Below are positions 24,486 through 35,490 of a stretch of DNA of 64,000 nt, piece after piece. The DNA comes from Strongylocentrotus purpuratus (taxonomy: Eukaryota > Echinodermata > Echinoidea > Camarodonta > Strongylocentrotidae). Made by a program: the position numbers and the translations under genes. The stretch's first letter is position 1. Every line of letters starts with the position of its first letter. The DNA lies in the NCBI RefSeq assembly GCF_000002235.5, contig NW_022145527.1, positions 460,001 to 524,000 on the forward strand, in the 5' to 3' direction. The notes beneath the pieces were generated by a model. That model worked only from the letters and a program-made list of their open reading frames with translations. It did no database searches and was not told the DNA's origin.

Positions 24486-25735
24486 GGCGTACTGACGAAG
24501 GGGGGCAGTTTATTTATTTATTCATTATTTATTCGGCAATTCATAAAAAATATAACAATGTAAATATAAGTAAACAAACATTAAGAGAATGTCAATTATA
24601 AATGCACAATCTTTCTGGAGGTCCTCTGAGTGCATCAGTTGGAGGCCGAGGAAGAGGAAAGCAAACTAAATCACTGTAACCGTAATTGTCCCTCTTCTCG
24701 ACCAACTGGTGCGCCCAGAAGACCTGCAAAATATAGCATGAAGGTAATTAAAATGTATAACATTTCATAAACATACCAGCTAACAAAAACAAAGCACACG
24801 GAGGAAATACATTTCAAACTTGGTTTATTTATCATTCGATACCAGAAATTTTACAAATGTTGTTAAAATTACATAATTTTGGGGGAATTTTCCTCACTTT
24901 TTAGTAAATTATACTTTTTATGCATTTGTTGGAAAATTTTAAATTCCCAAATATACAGTCAGGTAAGAAATATGCTTATGTCAGGGACTGCGAAACGACG
25001 GGGCTCGGGGGGGGGGCTTGCGCTACCCCCAGGAAAAGTTTATTAAAGAGAAAGAGAAAGAAAGAGAGAAAAAAAAGAAATAGTGACTTGCCAGTTTCAC
25101 AAAATAATGAGGTATCAAAATATGCTCATCTGACCGTGATTAAATGCCTAAAACCCCTGAGCTTCCGGTACGGGCTTTGTCCCCTGGATTGCACCTAGGG
25201 CCTAGGGGGAATCGAGGTCCCTCTAGAAAAAGAGAAATAGAAAGAAAGAGAGAAAGAAAGGAAGAATAGTGACCTGCTAGTGTCAAAAAATAATGAGGTA
25301 TCAAAAATGCTCATCTGACCGTGATCAAATGCCAAAACCCCTGAGCTTCCGGGGCTCTATCCCCTGGATTCCACCTAGGGCGGGCCCTGGATGCTCATCT
25401 GACCGTAATCAAAAGCCTAAAACCCCTGAGCTTCCGGGCGCTCCACCCTTTGGCCCCCGCCGGGGCTTTCCCCTAGACCCCAAACCGATTTACTCTACGC
25501 TCTACCTGATTGTAAATACTTTAGCCTTCCCCCACCCACTTTGAAAAACGTTCAGCGGGGCCTGCATGTAAGAGTGGTGGTGATGCGAATGTTTTTGTTC
25601 TGCCCCCCCCCCCCCCTTCCAAACGCTTTTGCTCATTACACTACTGCTTTACCATTATGTACCAATATTTGGTTCGCATGATTTCAAATCCTCCCCAAGA
25701 AATTAATGGATCCGCGCCTGTGCTCATGTACATCA
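24486..25735 (-). mobile_element. hAT-like element carrying minus-oriented ~95-bp units
   Basis: The left end resembles a hAT-type terminus (TTGGCGTACTGACGAAGGGG). It contains a T-rich segment at 24507-24570 that looks like the reversed tail of a LINE, the AAACTTGGTTTATT linker at 24815 and three or four ~95-bp units on the minus strand. The right side ends in C runs, GCTCATTACACTACTGC and, at 25709, GGATCCGCGCCTG. Exact borders are uncertain and more than one insertion is likely. Confidence 0.45.
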
Positions 25736-25851
25736 TTAGGATTGATTAAGCCCTATCCGAAGGTAAGAAGGGGCTAGGTTATGAACGCATTTAAAGAACG
25801 CATTTAAAGGCCGGGCTATTTGAGGTCTTAGTACGCCCGGGGGGGGGTGAC

Positions 25852-26052
25852 ACGACATTTGCTCCTGCGACAATTGCTCCGGGCTTTATTTCGTCTAAGA
25901 TGTAGGGTTAGGGTTAGGGTTTCAATAGGGTTTTATGTTAGGTTTAGGGTTAGGTTTAGGGTAGGGTATAGTGTTGAATCCAGGGTTGAAGTTAGCCATT
26001 CGATTAGTGTATGAAATTTACAGCGGAGCAATTGTGCCGGAGCAAATGTCAT
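25852..26052. mobile_element. ~200-bp MITE with telomere-like core
   Basis: Ends GACATTTGCTCC and GGAGCAAATGTC begin an imperfect inverted repeat of about 28 bp that includes a second GACAATTGCTCC-like block. The interior (25900-25975) is built from TTAGGG, TTTAGGG and related motifs. A half copy lies at 32387-32470. The target duplication is not clear. Confidence 0.7.
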
Positions 26053-27061
26053 GGAATCGGGGGGGGGGGGGGCATTATTGCCCCCCCCCCCCCTCCCCAT
26101 AAGATTTTGGCCGTGAAGCGGCCGATCTCCGCGAAAATGTGCATGCATGTCAAGTGAATTGTATAGAATACTATGATAATTTCAATCTTTTGAAAAAATT
26201 CACTCATTTGCATATTTATGGTAATTTATGCAAGTAAGGTCATAAAAATCACATTTTTACCCATAAATCATATATTATTCATATTTAAGTATTCTTTTTC
26301 ACTACATATATATTCATTAGACCATTCTGAATAATAATACGACAAAAAATCGGAAGAGCCAGCTTATTCCTTATGTTATCCCTTGTTTTGATAATTTCTT
26401 ATGTATTTCATTGTTTTTTTAACTTATGTATTTTATTGTTTTTGTTGTTTTATTTCATTTCTAAGTACAATTCAACTATTTTGACTCCCAAAACAACCAC
26501 CTAAACTTTAAACAAGACCCAATAACCAATGTTTGATCTGTTTTTAGGAAAATGACTTTTCCATATGTTTTGTACACAAATCACGAAAATGAGCGATTTT
26601 CGAGCTGACATGCAAAGACAAAAGGTCACGTGACCTTGCAACCGTAGGTCCGATTTTCAAAAAAATTCTTTTAGAAGTTGCGCAAGACTCCGAAGAAAAA
26701 AGTCACCGAGCGGCGGGGCGCTATCCATATGCGTAACTGGACAATCAGAAAAATCGTTGAGGGGGGCATGATGCCCCCCCCCCCGGCCTTACTAGGGTTA
26801 ACTCAAACCGTTTGCACATCCGTTCGTGTATTGAACGTAAAAGACGAAGATATGCATGAAGGGATCGAGGGTCGTTTTCTTTGATGCTATGTCACACAGA
26901 TCTAAGTAGAAATTTTCGAATATCCCTGACCTGATGCTGGCTATTGATAATAGAACTGAATAGCGTAGCTTCCTATTCATTGATGCCATAGTAGGGAATA
27001 CCACGCATAATGAATTAATAAACCATTTTTCTATTCATTACTAGTACTCTATAGGTCAAGC
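26053..27061. other. Gene-free stretch
   Basis: It holds a G-run/C-run remnant (26057-26095) and another near 26760-26785. The rest is AT-rich without recognisable genes. Confidence 0.4.
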
Positions 27062-27405
27062 CAGGCGCGGATCCAGGATTTCTTAGGGGGGGGGGGGCCT
27101 ACTTTTTTTTTTTTTGGTCCGAAAAAAATTCGTAACGACTCAGCCAGCCGCTAAATAAGCGGGGGGGGGAGGGGGGGGGGGGGAAGGACACTTTTTTGGG
27201 GGGTCTCGAAATTTTAAAATTTTAAAATTTTGTTCCGTTGGGGGGGGGGGTGAAGTCACCTTTTTTAAGTCAGCCATTGGCATATTCTTTTTTTATTTTT
27301 TTTTATTTAAAAAAAAAAAAGTTAAAAAAAAAATCACATAAAAGGAAAAGGGTTGCTCCAAAATACACACATAAAAACCCCCTCCCCCCTTCCGTACGTG
27401 CCTAC
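27062..27405. mobile_element. hAT-type end and G-run remnant
   Basis: CAGGCGCGGATCCAGG at 27062 is the same type of end as at 5616, followed by several long G and A runs. A matching right end was not found before the satellite starting near 27410. Confidence 0.35.
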
Positions 27406-27409
27406 TCGT

Positions 27410-28220
27410 CTGAAAATAGTTTTTCCCCTCCCGCGCGAAGCGCGGAAGCTTTTACGTTTCATTAAATTATTATAGAAAGAAGACGATTCGTTGTACCGTT
27501 CTCGACTCTTAATCCTCATCTGAATTCAGTTTTCCCCTCCTCCCTCCCGCGCGAAGCGCGGAAGCTTGTACGTTTCATTAAATCATTAGAGAAAGAAGAC
27601 GATTCGTTGTACCGTTCTCGAAAATAATCCTCGTCTGAATACAGCTTTTACGTTTCATTAAATCATTAGCGAAATAAGACGATTCGTTGTACCGTTATGA
27701 CTTTTAATCCTTGTCTAAATTCAGTTTCCCCCCTCCCACGCGAAGCGCGGAAGCTTTTACGTTTCATTAAATCATTAAAGAAAGAAGACGATTCGTTGTA
27801 CCATTCTCGACTCTTAATCCTGGTCTAAATTCAGTTTTCCCCCCGCTTAGAGAATAAAGACGATTCGTTGTTCCGCTCTCGAAAATAATTTAGTTTCCCC
27901 CACCCGCGCTAAGCGCGGAAGCTTTCACTTTTCATTAAATCATTAGAGAAAGAGGAAGATTCGTCTTACCGTTCTCGACTCTTAATCCTTGTCTAAATCA
28001 ATCCTCTTACGCGCGAAGCGCGGAAGCTTCGACGTCATTAAATTATTATAGAAAGAAGACGATTCGTTGTACCGTTCCCGAAAATTATCCTCGTCTGAAT
28101 TAAGTTCCCCCTGCCCTCCCCCGCGCGTAGCGCGGAAGCTTTGACGTTTCATTAATTCATTAGAGAAAGAAGACGATTTGTTGTACCGTTCTCGACTCTT
28201 AATCCTTGTCTGAATTTCAA
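27410..28220 (+). repeat. ~115-bp satellite with GCGCGAAGCGCGGAAGCTT core
   Basis: Seven or eight units share CCTCCCGCGCGAAGCGCGG, ACGTTTCATTAAATCATTAG, GAAAGAAGACGATTCGTTGT and CTCGACTCTTAATCCT. Several units are shortened. The CGCG-AAG-CGCG core is self-complementary. The family differs from the 165-bp satellite. Confidence 0.85.
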
Positions 28221-28339
28221 ATATGTTCTTTGTCTATTCCCTTTTCTTCCTACGTCCTCTTCCTTTACACTCCTCTCTTTTTTGGCCGGCGTTTATTGGG
28301 GGACCACCCCACCGCCCCCCTGGCTACGCGCCTGCTGTC

Positions 28340-29761
28340 AGATGAACATAATTATGTTGATACCTTGTCCGCCCCGGAAGCTCAGGGGTTTAAGGTTTTA
28401 ATTTACAGTCAGATTAGCATTCAGGGGTCCGCCTTAGCGCCCTAGACGGGGTCCAGGGGGCAGAGCCCCGGAAGTTCAGGAGTTTAGGCGTTTAATTACG
28501 GTCAGATGAGCATTTTTGATACCTTATTATTTGTGACACTAGCAGGACACTATTTGGCGTGGGGTCCAGGGGGCAGAGCCCCTAGAAATCAGGGGTTTTA
28601 GGCATTAAATGACCGTCATATGAGCATCTAAGGGCCCGCCTTAGGGCCCTAGGTGGAATCCAGGGGGCAGAGCCCTTAGGATTTTAGGCATTAATTTTAA
28701 TCATAGTCAGATGAGCATATTTTGATACCCCATTATAATGTGACACTGGCAGCTAACTATTTTTTCTTTCGAGCTCTTTCTTTCTATTTCTCTTTAATAT
28801 ACTTTTTCAAAGAAAGTGTGGGGGGAGGGGCTCGAGGATCCCGATCCCCGCCGTTCCGCGGGCCCTGATATGTAGGCATCTCAAAAAGCATTTTCTTGCC
28901 TGGCTGTAAATTTAGGAATTTGTCATTTTCCAACAAACGCATGAAGTGAGGACAATTATCTCATTTCAGCATTATTTGTTAACCACCGTTATTGAATTAT
29001 AAATAAACCACGTTTGAATTCTATTTCTCCAACCCCCCTCCCCTATCAGTATGCCAGTGCCCCCCCCCCCCCTCCCCCCTCCGATCTACAGCTTGTTGGC
29101 GGGAAAATTGCATCTGATATCCCTTACCTTTCTTCATTCTCTTTTTTTCCCTTTCCCTTTCTCTCCTCTTTCACTTTTCCTTCCCTTCCTTATCTCTCTT
29201 TTAGGTTTGCTGGGGGGGGGGGGGAGGGGCATGGTCATTTTGGTCCCCAACCCGCTCCACACATTGTTGGCGGGATTAACCGCAACTGATCTCCGCTTCT
29301 TTTCTCCCTTTTCTTTTTTTCTTCCTCTTTTTGTTCCCTTTTAGCTCTCCTCTTTTCCTTTTCCTTCCTTCTCTCTTTTTTAGCGGGGACGGGGGGGGGA
29401 GGCTAGGGTCTTTTGCCCCCCCCTCGATCCACAACTTGTTGGCGGGAAAATTACAACTGATATCCCCCTTCTTTTCTTTTCTTCTTCCTATTTTGTCCTT
29501 CCCTTTATCTCCTCTTTATCTTTTTTCTTTCCCTTTCCTTCCTTCTCTATTTTTTTATTGGGGGGGGGAGGGGAGGCAAGTCCTTCCCCCCCCCCCCCGA
29601 TCTCCTTCTTCCCTTTTTTCTTTTCTTCTTCCTCTTCTTTTTTTCCCTTTCTCTCCTCTTTCCCTTCTTTTCCTTCTCTCTCTCTCTCTCCTTTTTTTTT
29701 TTTTTTTTTGCGGGGGGGGGGGGCCAAGGTACGCTCGGCCCCCCTTGGATCCGCGCCTGGG
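28340..29761. mobile_element. Composite hAT-like element, mirror of the 5616 copy
   Basis: The order is three or four ~95-bp units (28360-28710), a linker with AAACCACGTTTGAATT near 29005, then four units with TTGTTGGCGGGAAAATT-type cores separated by C, T and G runs, and the end GGATCCGCGCCTG at 29749-29761. This is the reverse arrangement of 5616-7290, which supports a real element with two internal minisatellites. The CT-rich reading frames here are artefacts. Confidence 0.55.
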
Positions 29762-30435
29762 TCAAGCAGCTACAAAGTGGGCACCACTTCACATCCGCAG
29801 TTTGAAAAATGAATAATAATAATAATATAAAAACTCACTAACTTATTAGTTACAAAAATTAAGTTGTTTTTTACGGGCAATCTTGACAACATCGGACTTA
29901 CCCCAAAAGCATAACAACAGTAATTTTGAATTTTTTTGTAAAGTCATTGACATTAGAAAGGGATGAGATATAGGAGCGAACTAGATAATAACAGTTAAAT
30001 AGCATCAAATTTCAATTGTGCATCAAAAGTTGTAATTAAAATCATAAGAAATAAAAAGCATTTGACTTGAGATGAGTTTTTAATATCATTCTGTTTATTT
30101 CATAGAGTTAGAATATATTAAATGCTTTCAAAAGCATCGAATTATGTGACCTTCTTCCATTAATATCACATGTATGATTCTATAACTATCATTCATTTTT
30201 GTTAAAAGTTTGCAACAATATTGTATAGAGGATGTACTGTAAATACTGAAATCATACTTGAACAAACAACAAAATGATCCCTCCCTGACCTTTTCTATCC
30301 AATACCCTATAGTTAATTTGCCACTTATGCGAATAATAAACCCGATGGCCTACCCCTATATCTTCCATCCCCCCCCCCCCCCTCACCCTCCCCCTCTCCC
30401 TCTCCGTCAATTAATGCGTCATGCCATTGGAATGA
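29762..30435. other. Gene-free stretch
   Basis: Unique AT-rich sequence ending in a C run at 30369. From 30437 an ATTCAATTCAATTC repeat followed by AAAGTTTATTCA resembles the reversed 3' tail of a CR1-like LINE (to about 30760). Nothing else is recognised. Confidence 0.4.
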
Positions 30436-30770
30436 CTATGTACAATTCAATTCAATTCAATTCAAAGTTTATTCAACACTCTTCATAAAAACATTTAAAT
30501 CATACAAATACAGAATGGGGTTATAAAAAATAAAAACACCCAAGAAAGTGATAACAAATACAATGGCAATTTATAAGAGCATTTGGGATAGGCACAAAGG
30601 AGGGAAGTTCCTTTTATAAAATCCTACCCCTAAAAACATAAATACAGGAAAACGAGAAAAAAAGAACAGAACAAAAAACAAAGAACATATTAAAACTGAC
30701 TATCATGCACGATCAGAGTATAACAAAAATGTCAAAAATTTGCCCATACTATTGATACTGATTATTATAC

Positions 30771-31205
30771 TTGTTTATATACAATATTTTAGCAATACCA
30801 TATAATTTGTTTAAATGGAAAATAAATTCCACTGAGCAATGTTATTATTGTAATCAAACAGGTGATTGTATGCATATGTTCTTTTTTGTAACGAAGTCAT
30901 TAAGTTTTGGAATGAAGTTGAAAGGAATAATTATAAAGAAATATTTCATGTCTAATTTTAATTTCAAACCATGTTTTCTATTGTTTGGTATTGATTTTAT
31001 TTCAAATAAGGAAAAAGATGTTGATATTATTTTGAATGATTCACTTTTTACTATCTACAAAAGCTTTGTTGGAAAAGAATTTAAAAAGAAAGGAACAAAA
31101 GAGAGACTTTTTCATATTTTGATTTACCTATTGAATTATCGTTTACAGATAGAAGAAAATATGCAAAACCACGTATATCCCTCTAGAAATGAAGGCAAAT
31201 GCTAA
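30771..31205 (+). pseudogene. LINE ORF2 C-terminal remnant (zf-RVT type)
   Basis: The translated 144-residue frame contains FKWKINSTEQCYYCNQTGD followed by CMHMFFF. This is the Cys/His pattern seen downstream of the reverse transcriptase in L1/Tx1-like LINEs, where a fragment would read LFxxKIxxSxxCxxC ... HLFxxC. No polymerase domain precedes it. It is probably a truncated 3' copy. Confidence 0.5.
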
Positions 31206-31251
31206 AAATGTGAATATGTTTATATTATTATAAAAACATAAAAAAAGACCT

Positions 31252-31551
31252 GGGGGTGTTTCATAAAGCTGTTCGTAAAGTTACGCATGACTTTACGAAC
31301 GACTTATATATGAAAAGAAAAATGGATGCTCAATCATTATTAACTGCATCAAATAAAGTTGAACTGCGCAGATGTAGATTAACATTCTTATTATAGCAAA
31401 TATGTTTAATGCAAAGTATATTTTGTGCCATAATTTAATTTAGGTTATTGGAAATATCAGGAAAAACTTTGGGCATCCTATCTGGCACTTCATATACAAG
31501 TCATTCGTAAAGCCATACGTACCTTTACGAACAGCTTTATGAAACACCCCC
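31252..31551. mobile_element. 300-bp MITE with ~52-bp inverted repeats
   Basis: It starts GGGGGTGTTTCATAAAGCTG and ends with its reverse complement; pairing continues over TTCGTAAAG blocks for about 52 bp with a few mismatches. The interior is AT-rich and non-coding. Target duplication is unclear. Confidence 0.85.
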
Positions 31552-31876
31552 TTAAATGGTTATTTTACACACAGAAAGACTATACTCCGGGGTTGGACGA
31601 TCTCAGTCAGTGGCGTAGTACTATGGGGAGGGGGGGCACTGAAACGATGGGGGAATCGGTCTTACTCGACAAAAATAATTGCGAATTGACAAAGGTACTG
31701 ATTATAAGGGAGAGTGCGGGAAGTGTTCCGGGAGTTTTCTCCTTTGTCCTTTTCCCTTCTACCTTCTCGTTTCTCTCTTGTCCCGCCTTCTATATATATA
31801 TATTTTCATCCCCCCTTCTAGATTGGGGGGGGGGAGATGACCCTGTGTCCCCTGTAGGTACGACATCGTTGAGTAT

Positions 31877-32048
31877 TCAGAGGTAGGAGGGTAAGATGTC
31901 GTCTTTGACAGGCACATCTAACTTGAAGCAGGGTGGGTAGCTAGGATCACTGATAGCCGGCCTCTTCATGGTGAAGGACGAGATGTCATAGGTTGTCCTC
32001 CCGTCTATCGCCAGTTGACTCAGGATCTTTCCGAGGACCGGGGCCATT
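31877..32048 (-). CDS. PIPOX: PIPOX-like oxidase, last exon
   Basis: The exon encodes MAPVLGKILSQLAIDGRTTY..., the C-terminal helix and tail of the sarcosine oxidase family (human PIPOX has LAPVVGKILYELS). The first base completes a Lys codon begun in the previous exon. That Lys matches the substrate-carboxylate-binding Lys348 of bacterial monomeric sarcosine oxidase. The acceptor is CTATACCTAG on the coding strand. The protein ends in Ser-Tyr-Leu before TGA; PIPOX enzymes normally end in a peroxisomal targeting tripeptide such as AHL, so SYL would be a weak or non-standard signal. Confidence 0.85.
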
Positions 32049-32386
32049 CTAGGTATAGCAAATGCAAACAAAATTTCAGTCGTTCATATAGCTTCACAAC
32101 CATTATACTTGTATTTAATTTACTTGGCATTGATAAGGTACTTTTTAATTTTAGACAGATGACAATATTTCTCTATCTCTCTGTTTGTCCTCCTTTTCCA
32201 TGTTTTTCTTCCAATTCCTCGTTTTCCATATTATATTTCTTTGCCTTTTGTCTTTCTTCTTCTTCCTCTTGCTGTGCTTCTTCTTTCTCCTTTTTCTCCT
32301 TTTCTCTTTTTTCTCCTTTTCTTCATTTCGAGATGAAAGCGTAGAAACGCAAAGAGACCCATTAAATATGGTTTTCCGGTGCTCAA

Positions 32387-32470
32387 ACATTTGCTCTATA
32401 GCGACAATTGCTCTTTTTGATGTAGGGTAATGGTTAGGATCAGGGTATCGGTTTATATAGTGTTTATTCC
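32387..32470. mobile_element. Half copy of the GACATTTGCTCC MITE
   Basis: ACATTTGCTCTATAGCGACA followed by AATTGCTCTTTTTGATGTAGGG parallels the left half of the element at 25852. It lies in the last intron of the PIPOX-like gene. Confidence 0.5.
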
Positions 32471-32636
32471 AAGGCTGTACTAAAGAGTAATTCTGTAAAA
32501 GAAGGATGCTGACGAAGCAATTATCGCAGGAATATTTATCTTATAACCCCACCCACCCCTTTTCCCTTCATTCCTTTCTTATCACCCCCCCCCCCCCTCA
32601 CCCCTTGGGGGCCGGGGCAAGCGAAATTTAACTCAC

Positions 32637-32770
32637 TTGTAGGCGTGGGCAGCACCAACAAACACTATTATATCACGATGTCCAGCCTCCTCGCATGTAT
32701 CCATTATGTAATTTCTGTCAGGAGTCAGGGCGTACAAGCACGTTTTGGTGTAAAGGGTTGGTCCAAGGGC
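32637..32770 (-). CDS. PIPOX: PIPOX-like oxidase, exon with covalent-flavin cysteine
   Basis: The exon encodes ALGPTLYTKTCLYALTPDRN and on to GAAHAYK. The Cys in TCLYALTPD aligns with the cysteine that binds FAD covalently in the family (SCMYTNTPD in human PIPOX). The acceptor is CGCGTTCTAG and the donor GTGAGT; entry phase is 0 and exit phase 2, which fit both neighbours. Human GFSGHGFK is replaced by GAAHAYK, keeping the Lys. An intron of about 0.6 kb with a MITE half copy separates it from the last exon. Confidence 0.87.
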
Positions 32771-33027
32771 CTAGAACGCGATTAAAAATTGAAAACGTGA
32801 ATGCAATATGATTAACATGAACTAAGGTGATCAGAAATAAATCATGTTTTCAAACTTCTACATTTTTTACGAGATGTGAGGTGAAGTGATGAAATCATAA
32901 GAGGTCTAAGGCATAAATACGAGTTTTCGCAAGACAGGAAGGCGTTTCTGATTGGTCAAAGTTTACAGCGTGTTATAGGTGATTTCCGTACTTCTTTTAC
33001 ATAACAGGTGGTTTAATTCGATAACCC

Positions 33028-33225
33028 GTGATGATGATGATCATCATCATCATTACCATAATCATGATGATGATCATTATCATCATCATCATCATCACCA
33101 TCATCATCACCATCATCTTCGTCGTCATAATCATCATCATCATCATCTTTATCATAATCATCTTCATTATAGCCATCGTCATCATCATCATCGTCATCAT
33201 CATCATCATCATCAGCGTTGTACTG
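33028..33225. repeat. ATC/ATG trinucleotide microsatellite
   Basis: An imperfect run of ATC triplets on the plus strand with scattered interruptions lies in an intron of the PIPOX-like gene. His-, Ile- or Met-rich apparent frames here are artefacts. Confidence 0.9.
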
Positions 33226-33282
33226 ATTCTATGAATTATTTTTAGACAGAAGAAACGTATGGCTCCTCTGAATCCATCTTAG

Positions 33283-33550
33283 TCTTAGTGAGATAAAATA
33301 TTAAAATAATGTTAATAATCTCCTACAACCGGGCGGATATTTGTCTATATTATTATCATAATTACCATCATCAATATCAACATCAATTATGATCAAAATC
33401 CTCGATGTTTAAATTATATTCTTAGTGAGATCAAACATTAAAATAATGTTAATAATCCGACCGGGCGGATATTTGTCTATATTATTATCATAATTACCAT
33501 CATCAATATCAACATCAATATTATGATCAAAATCCTTGATATTTCAATAA
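33283..33550 (+). repeat. 137-bp tandem duplication in an intron
   Basis: Two copies start TCTTAGTGAGAT at 33283 and 33420 and share GGGCGGATATTTGTCTATAT and a following ATTATC-rich stretch. They differ by a few bases and a short indel. Confidence 0.85.
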
Positions 33551-33615
33551 TATTTGTATCAGTATTGACTACGAACTAAAAGGGTAAACGGATAAAGTAT
33601 AAGGGGTTTCATCAC

Positions 33616-33805
33616 CCTCGGACACAGCTCCGCTACGTAGTTCCTCTCTTTTTTCCTCCTCCTCTCATCGGGGATAAAAGTCCTGGTATGAGGGGTAATA
33701 ACAGGTCCTCCCAGATCGAGTCCCGTCTTGAACCCTGTGTTGCCGTGGATTGGTATGAAGTAAGGGGCAGCTGGCAACCCGGTGTGAAGGAAGACAACTG
33801 GAAAT
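33616..33805 (-). CDS. PIPOX: PIPOX-like oxidase, substrate-domain exon
   Basis: It encodes FPVVFLHTGLPAAPYFIPIH and then GFKTGLDLGG. The Lys of GFKTG aligns with Lys265, the oxygen-activating residue of monomeric sarcosine oxidase. The family His three to four residues later (YH in LKLGYH or MKVSYH) is Asp here. The acceptor is CCCCCAAG after a pyrimidine-rich tract and the donor is GTGATG. The first base completes an Arg codon; the exit phase is 0. Length and order match the family. Confidence 0.85.
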
Positions 33806-34184
33806 CTTGGGGGAAAGAGGAGGGGGAGAGGAGAGGGGGGAATAAGAGGGAATCTGAATCAGTAACTCCCACGCAAACCCACTATGTTATGTTTTATTTA
33901 ACGATATTTGAAGAACGAACGAAATGACTTGTTACCTGTTCTCGCATTGGAAAGTAGTGCCCCAATATTTTGTTACCTTCATTCTGCTCCGCCCCCCCCC
34001 CCCTCCCACGAAACAACCACGTTACCTACTTCTGCCTGTCAACATAATCTATTCTTGTAAACTACATATTATCAAAATGTCTTTTGTTAACTCGCTCATA
34101 ATTCACCCGTTATCTATTAATCTATCCATCCACCAATCTACCAATCCATCTATCTATGAATTTTCACAATCCACATACCAACCT

Positions 34185-34290
34185 GTCTTTTCTAAACTCG
34201 TTTATTTGAGGGTTTGCGAAGTAAATGACCTTATATTGTGTGACAGTGAGTGGATCTTTACTCCTATTGATGATGAAACACCATTATCCC
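34185..34290 (-). pseudogene. Duplicated partial exon of the PIPOX-like gene
   Basis: This stretch matches the donor-side half of the exon at 34521-34687 and includes the donor region (ACCAACCTGTCTT on the plus strand) and the CTACCAATCCATCTAT intron repeat beyond it, so it is a tandem segmental duplication of about 330 bp. In the frame used by the real exon the part encoding PLTVTQYKVIYFANPQINEF is still open, with amino-acid differences, but one base is missing just upstream. It has no complete acceptor-side half. Confidence 0.75.
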
Positions 34291-34520
34291 TTTATCCATC
34301 AGTCCATCCATCCATCCATCCATCTCTCTCTATATGTACTTATCTTTCCATCTACCTATCTATCTATCCATCTACGTATCTGTCATTTCATGCAACTATC
34401 CATTTTATGTATCAGCCCACTCCTCAATAATATCCTCTATCATATCCTTCCACCTAGCTATTCATTCATCAATCTACCAATCCATCTATATATCCATCCT
34501 TATAAATCATATGGACCAAC

Positions 34521-34687
34521 CTGTCTTTCGTAAACTCGTTCATGTGAGGGGTCGCAAAATAGGTGACCTGTTCCTGGGTGACTGTGATTGGTAGTTTTAG
34601 TCCTATGGATGACAGGACATCATTAGTCCAGGCTCCCGAGGTCACTATCACCTTCTTGCAAAGGAAATCTCCCTGACTTGTGCAAAC
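34521..34687 (-). CDS. PIPOX: PIPOX-like oxidase, middle exon
   Basis: It encodes VCTSQGDFLCKKVIVTSGAW and on to MNEFTKDR. KKVIVTSGAWTN matches the second FAD-contacting strand of the family (SLVITAGPWTN in human PIPOX). The acceptor, GATATG(A)TAAG type, is weak and lies after a T-rich tract; the donor is GTTGGT. Phase 0 in and 2 out agree with neighbours. A partial duplicate of its 3' half lies downstream in the same intron region at 34185-34290. Confidence 0.82.
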
Positions 34688-35490
34688 CTTATCATATTTA
34701 TTTTCAGACAAAAAGATGCAAAGAAAATAGTAGTGTATTGTTGCAAAAAAGGAGGAAGCAAAACAAGAGAAAATGAAGGAAGAGCAAATATCGAAAACGG
34801 AAAATAAAAAAGAGAACAAAATCAAAGAAAGAAAAAAGAAAGAAAGGAAGGAAAAAAGAATAAAAAAGATAGAAAGGAAGGTAAAGAGAATAAAAAAGAA
34901 AGAAAGGAAGGTAAAGAGAATAAAAGAGAAAGAAAGCTTGCTTGTAACATATTTGTCAGGCCTTGGATCCGCCCCTGTATGCATGTTTTATTTTATTTTG
35001 ATTTATTTATTTTACTTCCTGAAAAATGTACTTTTCAAAGAATTGACATATTTAGTAATTTTGTGATTGGAAGAGGAGAGCTAGTCTGCCACTACGTAAC
35101 ACTGACATTGCCGATTCAGTCTATTTGAAATCCCCTTACGCATAGTGATTACAACTATCAAAAAGTCCGAATTTATTTCTAAACATTCACCAATCTGCTT
35201 CTCTCATTTTTCTGCTTTCTTTCAGAGCAATATGCTGATAAAGCTGGATTTTACTTTAATTAGTAGCCCCATGAGTTTTGTAAATTCGCATTCATTTTCC
35301 GAGTAAGATCGGTGCCCCTGCCCCCATCGTTCCTGTGGCCCCTCAATGGCCGGACTCCCACTACGCCATTGGGTACATAGTTAGAGTCTCAGCCGCAGCA
35401 CTAAAAATACATTAACCATCCTTTTTTTCACTCACAAGCCAGGTGTAGATAATGGGTGCCCTGTACACATTGAATTTCTGAATGATTCAT

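Noticed and set aside
29331-29816. 161-residue Phe/Ser/Pro-rich open frame
   Set aside because: Pyrimidine-rich minisatellite of the hAT-like element, not a gene.
32979-33245. His-, Ile- or Met-rich frames
   Set aside because: Translation of an ATC microsatellite within an intron.
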